Origin: Amycolatopsis sp. 2-15
GTDB lineage: Bacteria > Actinomycetota > Actinomycetes > Mycobacteriales > Pseudonocardiaceae
Direction of reading: 5' to 3'
Length of the DNA: 64,000 nt
Assembly (NCBI RefSeq): GCF_030285625.1
Contig: NZ_CP127294.1
Location: forward strand, 5,483,501-5,547,500
Shown here: positions 45,521-64,000 of the stretch, piece after piece
Layout: the number at the start of each line of letters is the position of its first letter
Position numbering within the stretch: the stretch's first letter is position 1
Made by a program: the position numbers and the translations under genes
Notes under the pieces: generated by a model
Seen by the model: the letters and a program-made list of their open reading frames with translations, nothing else
Database searches by the model: none
Told to the model about the DNA's origin: nothing

Positions 45521-46093
45521 CTAGATTTTCGCGACGGGCAGGCCCATCGCGGCACACGTTTGCGCATTCCCGGGGAACACGCCGACCGCGCCGACCGCGG
45601 CGGGGTCGATGTCGACCGCCGCGGAGGTCAGGACGCACGCGATGAGCGGAGGAACGACCCGGGGCAGTCCGGGCTTCTGCCACCCGGTGTGGTTGTCGGT
45701 CCACGTGGAGCGGCAGATCGACATGCTGTCGGCCGCGGCGTCTCCGCGGCCGTTGGGGCCGGCGCCGTTGATGCCGAAGGCGACGTGCTGGTTGTTCTCG
45801 GTGCTGGTGATGTCCGCGGTCCGGTAGCAGTAGGCGATCTCGCGTTCGCGCGGCGCCGCGGTGGTGACCTGTCCGGGTGCGGCCGGGGTGACCATCTGCG
45901 GGGTTCCTCGGGTCAGCACCGCGGTCGCACCGAGTCCGGCCAGAATCACGGCGGCGGCCGTGCCGGCCACGGCGAGCTTGGTCCGGCGCCGGACCGCGCG
46001 TGCCCCCTGCGCCTCGATCGCCTCGAAATCCAGCGACACCGGCGGCTGGTCGGAGCCCAGGGCCTGTTCGAGCAGTTCCCGCTCGGCCGTCAT
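45521..46093 (-). CDS. Single-pass membrane protein paired with an ECF sigma factor
   Basis: A 190-aa protein with a short cytosolic N-terminus, one transmembrane helix (KLAVAGTAAAVILAGLGATAVL) and an exported domain of about 125 aa with cysteines (YCYRT, SICRST, IACVL, TCAAM). It starts within the stop of the upstream SigE-family sigma gene (ATGA). The topology suits a sigma regulator, but I see no zinc anti-sigma motif, so it may be a sensor or simply a co-expressed envelope protein. Confidence 0.72.
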   Translation of the reverse strand: MTAERELLEQALGSDQPPVSLDFEAIEAQGARAVRRRTKLAVAGTAAAVILAGLGATAVLTRGTPQMVTPAAPGQVTTAAPREREIAYCYRTADITSTENNQHVAFGINGAGPNGRGDAAADSMSICRSTWTDNHTGWQKPGLPRVVPPLIACVLTSAAVDIDPAAVGAVGVFPGNAQTCAAMGLPVAKI

Positions 46094-46599
46094 GGCAGGA
46101 GCCTTTCGGTCGGGTTGAGCGTGGTCGAGTCGAGCGACAGCAGCGTCCGCAGCGTGGCCAGGGCTCGGGCGGACTGGGACTTCACCGTGCCCTCGCTGAT
46201 CCGCAACGTCGCCGCGGTCTCCGCGACCGAAAGGTCGCAGTAGAAGCGCAGGGCCACCACGGCCCGTTGGCGTGGCCCCAGCGTGCCGAGCGCCGCGCGG
46301 ACGTCGGCGCCGTCCTCGGGCGCCGAGTCCCGCTGCGGGTGTTCAGGGGGTGCGGTCAGCAGTTCGGACCGGCGGTGAGGTTGCCGCGAGGCGTCGATCG
46401 CCAGCCGCGCCATGACCTTCCGCGCGTAGGCCTCGATGCCGTCCGGATCCAGCCGGTGCCAGCGCTTGTAGAGCCGTAGCAAGGTCACCTGCACGATGTC
46501 TTCGGCCAGGGCCCAGTCCCCGCACATCAGGAACGACACCCGGCACCACGCCGGCGCACGGTCCCTCGCCACGTCGGTGAAGTTCTTCCGATCCGCCAC
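46090..46599 (-). CDS. ECF sigma factor, SigE family
   Basis: SigE-type ECF sigma factor of 169 aa. Region 2 appears as CRVSFLMCGDWALAEDIVQVTLLRLYKRWHRL and region 4 as LGPRQRAVVALRFYCDLSVAETAATLRISEGTVKSQSARALATLR. It is divergent from pheS. The overlapping downstream membrane protein is its likely partner. The regulon is unknown. Confidence 0.88.
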   Translation of the reverse strand: MADRKNFTDVARDRAPAWCRVSFLMCGDWALAEDIVQVTLLRLYKRWHRLDPDGIEAYARKVMARLAIDASRQPHRRSELLTAPPEHPQRDSAPEDGADVRAALGTLGPRQRAVVALRFYCDLSVAETAATLRISEGTVKSQSARALATLRTLLSLDSTTLNPTERLLP

Positions 46600-47914
<1,315 letters not shown>

Positions 47915-47915
<1 letters not shown>

Positions 47916-50485
47916 TGAGAGTCCCGGTGAGCTGGCTGACCGAGCACCTCGACGTGGGTGACGAGGTCACGCCCCAGGACCTGGCCGACGCCTTCGTGCG
48001 GATCGGGATCGAGGTCGACGAGCTGAGCGAGCTCGGCCCCGTGACCGGCCCCCTCGTGGTCGGGCGCGTCGCCGAGATCGAGGAGCTGACCGGCTTCAAG
48101 AAGCCGGTGCGGTTCTGCCGCGTCGAGGTCGGCGAGGAGGCGGAGTCCGAAGAGGACACCGCCGCGTCCGATGAGGACGACGACGAGGACGACGACGAAG
48201 GCCCGATCGAGAACGAGGGCCCCCACGGCATCAAGACCCGCGGCATCGTCTGCGGTGCCAGCAACTTCGCCGAGGGCGACCTCGTCGTGGTCGCGTTGCC
48301 GGGCGTCGTGCTGCCGGGCGACTTCGAGATCGCCGCACGCAAGACATACGGCAAGGTCAGCGACGGCATGATCTGCTCCGCCAAGGAACTGGGCCTCGGC
48401 GAGGACCACAGCGGCATTCTCGTGCTGCCCCCGGGCACCGCGAGCCCGGGCGACGACGCCAAGGAGCTGCTGGGCCTTTCCGACACCGTCATCGAGGTCA
48501 CGCCGACCCCGGACCGCGGCTACGCGCTGTCGATCCGCGGCCTCGCGCGCGAGCTGTCCAACGCGCTCGACGTGCCCTTCGGCGACCCGGCGATGCTCGA
48601 CATCCCCGAGGCCGAGGGCGATGCGTGGCCGGTGCGGGTCGAGGACCCCGAAGGCTGCCCGCGGTTCGTGCTGCGCCGCGTGAAGGGCCTCGACGCCACG
48701 GCGCCGTCGCCGTGGTGGATGCGCCGCCGGCTGATGCTGGCCGGGATCCGGTCGATCTCGCTGGCCGTCGACGTCACCAACTACGTGATGCTCGAGCTCG
48801 GCCACCCGCTCCACGCGTTCGCGACCACCGCCATCCAGGGCGACCTGGTGGTGCGGCGCGCGAAGGCGGGGGAGAAGCTGACCACTTTGGACGATGTCGT
48901 GCGCACGCTCGACGCCGACGACATCGTGATCGCCGACGACTCCGGCGTGATCTCGCTCGCGGGCACCATGGGTGGCGCCAGCACGGAGATCACCCCGGAG
49001 AGCACCGACGTGCTCCTCGAAGCGGCGCACTGGAACCCCGCGTCGATCAGCCGCACGGCGCGCCGGCACAAGCTGTTCTCCGAGGCGGCCAAGCGCTTCG
49101 AGCGTTTCACCGATCCGGGCCTGTGCGCGGCCGCGGTCGAGCTGGCCGCCCGGCTGCTGCGCCAGTACGGCGAGGGCGCCATCCAGCCCGGCCGCACCGA
49201 CGAGGGCGGCGTCGCGCCGCTCGCGCCGGTCACCATGCCGATCAACCTGCCTGACCAGGTGGCGGGCGTGCGCTACGAGCGCGGCGTCACCGTCCGGCGG
49301 CTCACGCAGATCGGCTGCAAGGTCCAGGTGAGCACCAGCGACGCGGGCATCTCGTCGGTCACGGCGACTCCGCCGAGCTGGCGCGCCGACCTCGTGCAGC
49401 CCGCCGACCTCGTCGAGGAGGTGCTGCGGCTCGAGGGCTACGAGAGCATCCCGTCGGTCCTGCCGGCGGCGCCCGCGGGCCGCGGCCTCACCGAGGAGCA
49501 AAAGCGTCGCCGCGGTGTCGCCCGTGCGCTGGCCGAGGCGGGTCACGTCGAGGTCCTGCCCTTCCCGTTCGTCAGTGACTCGGTGTGGGACGCCTTCGGC
49601 CTGCCCGAGGACGACGTGCGCCGCAAGACCGTCCGCGTGCGCAACCCGCTCGAGGCCGACCACGACCGCATGTCGACGACCCTCCTGCCCGGCCTGCTCG
49701 ACACGCTGCAGCGCAACGTGTCCCGCGGCATGAAGGACGTGTCGCTCTTCCACATCGGCCAGGTCGTGCTGCCGAAGCCGCACCAGCTGAAGGTGCCGGA
49801 CCTCGGCGTCGAACACCGGCCGAGCGACGAGGAGCTCGCCGTGCTGGAGGCCGCCGTGCCCGCCCAGCCGGTGCACGTCGCCGTCGTGCTCACCGGCCTG
49901 CGCCGCCGCGCCGGCTGGTGGGGCAAGGGCGAGCCGGCCTCCTGGGCCGACGCCGTCGAGGCCGCCCGCCTGGTGGCCGCGGCCGCGGGCGTGGAGCTCA
50001 CGGTGCAGGCCGCGGATCTTCCGCCGTGGCACCCGGGCCGCTGCGCCCAGCTGCGCGTGGGCGACTGGCCGGTGGGCCACGCGGGCGAGCTGCACCCCAA
50101 GGTGGTCGAGGCCCTGGGCCTGCCGCCCCGCACGGTCGCGATGGAGCTCGACCTCGACGCCATCCCGCTGCCGGACTCCCGCCCGGCACCGAGTGTGTCG
50201 GCCTACCCGCCGGTGCTGCTCGACGTCGCCCTGGTCGCCGCCTCCGACGTCCCGTCCGCTGACCTCGCCGAGGTCCTGCGCTCGGGCGCCGGCGAACTCC
50301 TCGAAGACATCACCCTCTTCGACGTCTACACCGGCACCCAAATCGGCGACGGCAAACAGTCCCTGGCCTACAAGCTCCGCTTCCGGGCCCCGGACCGCAC
50401 CCTGACGGTCGACGAAGCCACCAAGGCCCGCGACGCCGCCGTCTCCGCCGCCGGCGCCCGCTTCGGGGCCACGCTGCGCGCCTGA
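47915..50485 (+). CDS. pheT: Phenylalanyl-tRNA synthetase beta subunit
   Basis: Beta subunit of PheRS, 856 aa, slightly long for the family (usually about 800-830). Domains in order: N-terminal B1, the tRNA-binding EMAP/OB domain, the B3/B4 editing domain (CPRFVLRRVKGL ... IRSISLAVDVTNYVMLELGHPLHAF), B5, the core, and the C-terminal anticodon-binding FDX domain (SAYPPVLLDVALV ... LAYKLRF). An acidic Glu/Asp stretch at residues 73-102 splits the OB domain between FCRVEVG and GIKTRGIVCGASNF, where short loops are normal; that accounts for the extra length. The start is GTG 47915. Confidence 0.97.
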
Positions 50486-50823
50486 CCCCTCACGGGCACC
50501 TGACCGACCTCGGTTGGGCACCTGGTGACTGACCTCGGTCCAGTGGGCCGGAGACACCGCCTCGTTGCGGAGTTTCCGGCCCACTGCCGGTTCTCCGCTC
50601 GGCGCCTGTCTCGGGCGCCTGCTCCGGGGGTTTGCTACGGCTGCTCGCGTGTGGGCACCGCGGGTACCTTTCGGCGAGTCCCGGTGCCGGCCCGGTCGCC
50701 TGCTGTACGAGTGGCCACCCGGCTGCCTGCCCCGGCACCCGCCACAGGGCCTCCCGCGGGCGTTGACCTCGGGTGGCTGCCGCGAATTCCTGGTCTCTCC
50801 CTTCGTCACGTCGTGGATCGCGG
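50486..50823. other. Intergenic region after pheT
   Basis: About 340 bases between the convergent pheT and AlkD-like genes. It begins with two imperfect copies of a GGGCACCTG...GACCTCGGT segment (about 50495-50540) and a possible terminator at 50542-50585. The rest contains no frame with convincing coding bias and nothing else I recognise. Confidence 0.4.
50542..50585 (+). terminator. Possible terminator of pheST
   Basis: An 11-bp perfect stem (AGTGGGCCGGA with TCCGGCCCACT) with a large 22-base loop, 57 bases after the pheT stop. No T run follows. The large loop makes it a moderate call. Confidence 0.5.
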
Positions 50824-51513
50824 TCAGGTCAGGTTCTTCAAAGCCTCCCGTGTGGACAGTGGTGACAGCCCCGGGTGATCGCGCACAAAGGAGCGCACCC
50901 AGTCCGGAGCCGTTTTCGCGTGGTCGCGCAACGCCCAGCCGATGCCCTTCCTCAGGAAGAAATCGGGGTCATCGATGTTGGCTTCGATAGCCGTCGTCAA
51001 AAGGGTGCGGTCGACGTCCGTTTTCGCCGACACCTGGCAGATGACGGCGGTGCGGCGCCGCCAGCGGTCGGGGCCGGTGGCCCAGCACAGCAGCACCGGC
51101 GCGACCTCCGGGCGGTACTCGCGCAGGATCGGCCCGACGCGGCGGATCGCGACCTCGTCGACGAAGTCCCACCACGCACCGTCGACGATGAGCTCCTCGT
51201 AGAGGCCGAGCAGGTCCGGGTCCTGCCACCGCCGGTACGCGCGGTGGCCCGACAGATCGATCGCCGCGTAGCGCTCCTCGCGGAATTCGGCTTCGCGCCA
51301 CAAGGCCAGGACGGTCGTTGAAAAACTCGCCCGATCCGGCAGAACGTGGGCGGCCAGAACCTCTTTCATGAGCGCGGCGCGCCCGGGTTTGGCCACCCCG
51401 CGATACGGCATCGCCGACTTCATGTACGCCTGCATGGCGGGCGCTTTCACCGGGTCTGCCCGGGCGGCGAGTCCGGTTCGGACAGCCGAGATCAACGCCT
51501 TGTCCACACCCAT
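50824..51513 (-). CDS. AlkD-like DNA alkylation repair glycosylase
   Basis: DNA-alkylation-repair protein of the AlkD/HEAT-like repeat family, 229 aa. It is made of helical repeats with the family features MPYRGVAKPGRAALMKEV, DLLGLYEELIVDGAWWDFVDEVA and, near the end, DDPDFFLRKGIGWALRDHAKTAPDWV. AlkD removes bulky or positively charged alkylated bases without flipping them. The ATG at 51513 follows a GGAGGTGGG ribosome site; a longer open frame upstream overlaps the peptidase promoter. It is divergent from the secreted peptidase. Confidence 0.87.
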   Translation of the reverse strand: MGVDKALISAVRTGLAARADPVKAPAMQAYMKSAMPYRGVAKPGRAALMKEVLAAHVLPDRASFSTTVLALWREAEFREERYAAIDLSGHRAYRRWQDPDLLGLYEELIVDGAWWDFVDEVAIRRVGPILREYRPEVAPVLLCWATGPDRWRRRTAVICQVSAKTDVDRTLLTTAIEANIDDPDFFLRKGIGWALRDHAKTAPDWVRSFVRDHPGLSPLSTREALKNLT

Positions 51514-51643
51514 CCGCGCCCACCTCCACCGCGCCGGCCGCCGGCGGGCGACGGCTGGCGCAACTCGTGTCGTGCGAGGAGATTGTTCCGGGTTGTCGGT
51601 AGTTTCGACCAATTCGGGTAACCCGCGAGCGAAGAGGGCCACC

Positions 51644-53239
51644 GTGAAGAAGATCCTTGCCGTCCTGGCCGCCGTGGGTGTCGCGGCCGGGACGATGGCC
51701 GCCGCGCCGGCCGCCACAGCTGCGCAGGGGGCGGCGACGGCGGGCTACACCCCGCCGTCGATCAGCTGGGGGCCGTGCCAGACCACGAGCCTGAAGAACG
51801 CGGGCGCCGAGTGCGGGTTCCTCGTGGTCCCGATGGACTACGCGAAACCCTCCGGCACCAAGGTGCAGGTCGCCGTGTCGCGGATCAAGCACAAGTCCGC
51901 GCAGTACCAGGGCGTGATGCTGGTCAACCCGGGCGGCCCCGGAGGTTCCGGGCTGGGGCTCTCGGTGCTCGGCCAATACGTGCCGGACGGCGCCGGCGAG
52001 AGCTACGACTGGATCGGCTTCGACCCGCGCGGCGTCGGCTCCAGCAAGCCGGTCGTGACATGCGACGGCGGCTACTTCTCTTACGACCGCCCGCCGTACG
52101 TGCCTTCGACCCCGCAGCTCGAGCGCACCTGGCTCGCCAAGGCCAAGGGCTACGCGGAGGCGTGCGCGAAGAACGGCGCCATCCTCGACCACATCAAGAC
52201 CATTGACGTGGCGCAGGACATGGACAGCCTCCGCGTGGCGCTGGGGGAGAAGCAGATCAACTACTACGGCTTCTCCTACGGCACCTACCTCGGCCAGGTC
52301 TACAGCACGCTGTACCCGATGAACGTGCGCCGCATGGTGCTCGACGGCAACGTCGACCCGGGCAAGGTCTGGTACCAGGCCAACCTGGACCAGGACGTGG
52401 CGTTCGACCGCAACATCAAGATCTACTTCGGCTGGCTCGCCGAGTACGACGACGTGTACCACCTCGGCAAGACCGAGGCCACCGTGGAGAAGCTCTGGTA
52501 CGACCAGCAGAACAAGCTCGACCGTTCCGCCGCCGGTGGCGTGATCGGCGGCGACGAGTGGACCGATGTCTTCCTGGGGGCCGGCTACTATGTGTTCGGC
52601 TGGGAGGACCTGGCCAAGGCGTTCGACGGCTGGGTGCACCGCGGCGACTGGCAGACGCTCAAGAGCCTCTACGACCGCTCCAACCCGCCCGGTGACGACA
52701 ACGGGTACGCCGTGTACAGCGCCGTCCAGTGCACCGACGTGAAGTGGCCGACCAGCTGGAACCGCTGGCGCCTCGACAACTGGACGACGTTCTTCCGCGC
52801 GCCGTTCGAGACCTGGGGCAACGCGTGGTTCAACGCGCCCTGCCGCGACTGGCCCGCCAAGGCCGGGAAGCCGGTGAAGGTCGGCGGCGGCAAGGTCGGC
52901 GGCGTGCTGCTCATCAGTGAGGAGCTCGACGCGGCGACGCCGTACGCCGGCAGCCTCGCCGTGCGCAAGCTGTTCCCGAAGTCGAGCCTGATCAGCGCGC
53001 CCGGCGGCACTACGCACGCCGGCTCGTTGTCCGGCGTCGCCTGCGTGGACGACAAGGTCGCCGACTACCTCGCGACCGGCGCGCTGCCGAAGCGCACCTC
53101 GGGCAACCACTCCGACGCGCAGTGCGACCCGGTGCCCCCACCGGTCCCGGCGGCCGCGGACGCACAGCAGAAGAGCGAGGCACCAGCTCCAGCCCAGGCC
53201 CAGGCCCAGGCAAAAACGGGCGCGCTGTCGCACTTCTGA
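51644..53239 (+). CDS. Secreted alpha/beta-hydrolase (S33 tripeptidyl aminopeptidase-like)
   Basis: Exported alpha/beta-hydrolase of 531 aa, similar in layout to Streptomyces tripeptidyl aminopeptidases (peptidase family S33). A Sec signal peptide with an ATA cleavage region spans residues 1-28. The oxyanion motif is NPGGPGGSG, the nucleophile elbow is GFSYGTYLG (Ser), and the C-terminal TAP-like domain carries the Asp (ISEELDAATPYAGS) and the His (GGTTHAGSLSG). It trims peptides outside the cell. The start is GTG 51644. A Pro/Ala/Gln-rich tail follows the catalytic domain. Confidence 0.9.
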   Translation: MKKILAVLAAVGVAAGTMAAAPAATAAQGAATAGYTPPSISWGPCQTTSLKNAGAECGFLVVPMDYAKPSGTKVQVAVSRIKHKSAQYQGVMLVNPGGPGGSGLGLSVLGQYVPDGAGESYDWIGFDPRGVGSSKPVVTCDGGYFSYDRPPYVPSTPQLERTWLAKAKGYAEACAKNGAILDHIKTIDVAQDMDSLRVALGEKQINYYGFSYGTYLGQVYSTLYPMNVRRMVLDGNVDPGKVWYQANLDQDVAFDRNIKIYFGWLAEYDDVYHLGKTEATVEKLWYDQQNKLDRSAAGGVIGGDEWTDVFLGAGYYVFGWEDLAKAFDGWVHRGDWQTLKSLYDRSNPPGDDNGYAVYSAVQCTDVKWPTSWNRWRLDNWTTFFRAPFETWGNAWFNAPCRDWPAKAGKPVKVGGGKVGGVLLISEELDAATPYAGSLAVRKLFPKSSLISAPGGTTHAGSLSGVACVDDKVADYLATGALPKRTSGNHSDAQCDPVPPPVPAAADAQQKSEAPAPAQAQAQAKTGALSHF

Positions 53240-53370
53240 TCCCTTCCACCCGAGCCCCCTCGGTCGCTGTTCGTGATCGCTCGAGGACGCTACGACAGGG
53301 GTCCGACAATTTCGGAGCGCAGCCACCCGGACACGAGCCGTGAGCGGATTCTGTCGGGGGTGGGCGCTAG

Positions 53371-62296
<8,926 letters not shown>

Positions 62297-62301
62297 CCCA
62301 C

Positions 62302-62339
62302 CGGTCCGGCCGGGGAGCCTGAGCGTCCCGGCCGGACCG
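62302..62339 (+). terminator. Terminator of the arginine operon
   Basis: A 13-bp perfect stem (CGGTCCGGCCGGG with CCCGGCCGGACCG) around a 12-base loop, 6 bases after the argH stop. Confidence 0.85.
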
Positions 62340-62388
62340 ATCACCCTCGGACCGCCGGTTAGGCTGAGGCGGAACGAGGGGAGCACGC

Positions 62389-63018
62389 GTGGACCGGTTG
62401 TTCCGGCGCGAGGAACTGGCACTGGACCCGGTCGACCTGGGGCACCTGCTGCTCGGCGCGGTCCTCGAGGCCGACGCGCCCGACGGCACCGTCGGCGTGC
62501 GGCTGGTGGAGGTCGAGGCCTACCGCGGCTTCGACGATCCGGCGTCGCACAGCTTCCGCGGCAAGACCCCGCGCAACGCCCTGATGTGGGGGCCGGCGGG
62601 ATACCTGTACGTGTACTTCGTCTACGGCATGCACTTCTGCGCCAACGTCATCAGCGGCGAAGAAGACGAGCCCGGCGGGGTGCTCCTGCGCGCCGGCGAA
62701 GTGGTTCAGGGCGCGGACCTCGTGCGCGCCCGGCGCCCCAACGTCCGCGGGAACGGCGAGATCGCCAAGGGCCCCGCCATCCTCACGTCCGTGCTGCGCG
62801 TCGATCTCACGCAGAACGGCGTGGACCTCACGGATCCGTCCTCGCCGGTCCGGCTGCGCGTGGGGGAGCGAGTGCCGCCGGCGCGGGTCCGCAGCGGCCC
62901 GCGCGTCGGCGTCGCCACGGGAATCGACACGCCGTGGCGGTTCTGGGTCGACGGCTCGCCTGCCGTGTCCGCCTATCGGCGCGGTGGCAAACGGCGGCAG
63001 GTGCGCCCCGCGGGTTAG
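62389..63018 (+). CDS. DNA-3-methyladenine glycosylase (AAG/MPG family)
   Basis: Alkyladenine DNA glycosylase of 209 aa, excising 3-methyladenine and related bases. Family features are LGAVLEADAP, the catalytic Glu in VRLVEVEAYRGFDDPASHSFRGKTPRN, the Tyr-rich GYLYVYFVYGMHFCANV, and the late GIDTPWRFWVDG. GTG 62389 follows GAGGGGAG. A gene of this family between argH and tyrS is a common actinobacterial order. It has a possible -10 TTAGGCT just upstream. Confidence 0.93.
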   Translation: MDRLFRREELALDPVDLGHLLLGAVLEADAPDGTVGVRLVEVEAYRGFDDPASHSFRGKTPRNALMWGPAGYLYVYFVYGMHFCANVISGEEDEPGGVLLRAGEVVQGADLVRARRPNVRGNGEIAKGPAILTSVLRVDLTQNGVDLTDPSSPVRLRVGERVPPARVRSGPRVGVATGIDTPWRFWVDGSPAVSAYRRGGKRRQVRPAG

Positions 63019-63050
63019 TCGCTTGACCTGGTGCGGGAGGATCTACAGGT

Positions 63051-64000
63051 GTGAGTGAGCACATCCTTGACGAGCTGTCCTGGCGCGGCCTGATCGCGCA
63101 GTCCACCGACATCGACGCATTGCGGCGAGACCTCGACCAGGGACCCCTCACCCTCTATTGCGGCTTCGACCCGACCGCGCCCAGCCTGCACGCCGGCAAC
63201 CTCGTCCCGCTGCTGATGCTCAAGCGCTTCCAGCGTGCCGGGCACCGGCCGATCGTGCTGGCCGGCGGCGCGACGGGCATGATCGGCGACCCGCGCGACA
63301 CGGGGGAGCGCACGCTCAACACTCTCGACGTCGTCGCCGAGTGGGCCGGGCGCATCCGCGGGCAGTTGGAGCGGTTCGTCGAGTTCGACGAGTCGCCGAC
63401 GGGCGCCGTGGTCGAGAACAACCTGAACTGGACCGGCCAGCAGAACGTGCTGGAGTTCCTGCGCGACGTCGGCAAGCACTTCTCGGTGAACGTGATGCTC
63501 AACCGGGAGACGGTGAAGCGCCGACTCGAATCCGACGGCATGTCCTACACCGAGTTCAGCTATCTGCTCCTGCAGTCACAGGACTACCTGCAGCTCTACC
63601 GCCAGTACGGCTGCACGTTGCAGGTCGGCGGCTCCGACCAGTGGGGCAACCTCGTCGGCGGGGTCGATCTGATCCGGCGGGTCGAGAGCGGGAGCGCGCA
63701 CGCGCTGACGGCACCCCTGGTCACCGATGCCGAAGGCCGCAAGTTCGGCAAGTCCACCGGCGGCGGCAACCTGTGGCTCGACCCGGAGATGACCTCGCCG
63801 TACGCCTGGTACCAGTACTTCGTGAACGTCGGGGACGCCGACGTGATCCGCTACCTGCGCATGTTCACCTTCCTCACGAAGGACGAGATCGACGCGCTGG
63901 CCGAGGACACCGAGCAGCGGCCCCACCTGCGTGCGGCGCAGAAGCGGCTCGCGCAGGAGTTCACCGACCTCGTGCACGGCGAGGACCAGACGCGGCAGGT
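63051..64000 (+). CDS. tyrS: Tyrosyl-tRNA synthetase, 5' part
   Basis: Class I TyrRS cut by the right window edge (316 codons present of about 420). The HIGH-type motif appears as LHAGN in [15 protein letters not shown], the tyrosine-binding region as [13 protein letters not shown] and GGSDQWGN, and the KMSKS-type motif as KFGKST. GTG 63051 is preceded by GGGAGG. No T-box leader is seen. The anticodon-binding S4-like domain would lie outside the window. Confidence 0.95.
   Translation, partial: MSEHILDELSWRGLIAQSTDIDALRRDLDQGPLTLYCGFDPTAPSLHAGNLVPLLMLKRFQRAGHRPIVLAGGATGMIGDPRDTGERTLNTLDVVAEWAGRIRGQLERFVEFDESPTGAVVENNLNWTGQQNVLEFLRDVGKHFSVNVMLNRETVKRRLESDGMSYTEFSYLLLQSQDYLQLYRQYGCTLQVGGSDQWGNLVGGVDLIRRVESGSAHALTAPLVTDAEGRKFGKSTGGGNLWLDPEMTSPYAWYQYFVNVGDADVIRYLRMFTFLTKDEIDALAEDTEQRPHLRAAQKRLAQEFTDLVHGEDQTRQ

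Noticed and set aside
50640..50823. Short plus-strand frames after pheT as a small gene
   Set aside because: Low coding bias, Arg/Pro-rich products and no ribosome site; treated as intergenic.

Overview
This is a chromosomal window of very high GC content (roughly 70% or more) with strong G/C bias at third codon positions, frequent GTG starts, ATGA/GTGA gene overlaps, a leaderless-type arginine operon, an infC-rpmI-rplT block and an mce-type lipid-import locus. These point to an actinomycete of the Pseudonocardiaceae, most likely Amycolatopsis or a close relative. The genus is an inference from gene order and protein style.

Layout. 1-10.6 kb is one rightward oxidation-and-uptake locus: the 3' end of an acyl-CoA ligase, a zinc alcohol dehydrogenase, a 3Fe-4S ferredoxin, a ferredoxin reductase, an aldehyde dehydrogenase, a cytochrome P450, an SCP2-domain protein, then an Mkl/MceG-type ATPase, a YrbE permease stub, an MCE remnant and two MCE-associated membrane proteins. 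The enzymes make a coherent terminal-oxidation route (hydroxylate, alcohol to aldehyde to acid, then CoA ester) for a steroid or other lipid. The locus is damaged: four one-base homopolymer indels, plus a junction where both permeases and the MCE domain are missing. 10.7-13.7 kb holds small hypotheticals, a lipoprotein, an MBL-fold hydrolase and a truncated acyltransferase. 13.7-21.3 kb holds uvrA, a fibronectin-type lipoprotein, an ECF sigma/anti-sigma pair, an SRPBCC protein and an HxlR/MFS efflux pair.

21.3-28.6 kb: a complete IS110-family element lies between the HxlR gene and a dctA-type dicarboxylate carrier. A DcuS/DcuR-like two-component system is divergent from dctA, followed by a secreted sialidase-like protein. 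28.6-33.2 kb is a leftward sugar ABC operon with a GH20 hexosaminidase. 33.2-40.9 kb is a divergent catabolic cluster: D-amino-acid deaminase-like PLP enzyme, N-acyl-D-amino-acid deacylase, GntP permease and beta-propeller lactonase on one side; PfkB kinase, IclR regulator and RidA on the other, with two inverted repeats between them. 41.0-42.7 kb is an ACC deaminase with its own GntR regulator.

42.8-50.5 kb is a housekeeping block: DUF1844 protein, infC (ATC start), rpmI, rplT, a SpoU/TrmH RNA methyltransferase, an ECF sigma factor with a membrane partner, and pheST. 50.8-53.9 kb has an AlkD-like glycosylase, a secreted S33 peptidase and a small HTH protein. 54.0-62.3 kb is the arginine operon argC-J-B-D-F-R-(G)-H, with an ArgR-type operator over an apparently leaderless promoter. 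Its argG position is occupied by a shortened argininosuccinate-synthase homologue lacking the ATP loop and the citrulline/aspartate-binding segment. The window ends with a 3-methyladenine glycosylase and the 5' part of tyrS.

The points most worth following are the degenerate ArgG kept in translational coupling, the collapsed mce locus, the IS110 element with a possible bridge RNA, and in-frame 15-18 bp minisatellites that add repetitive peptides to a histidine kinase and to ArgB.
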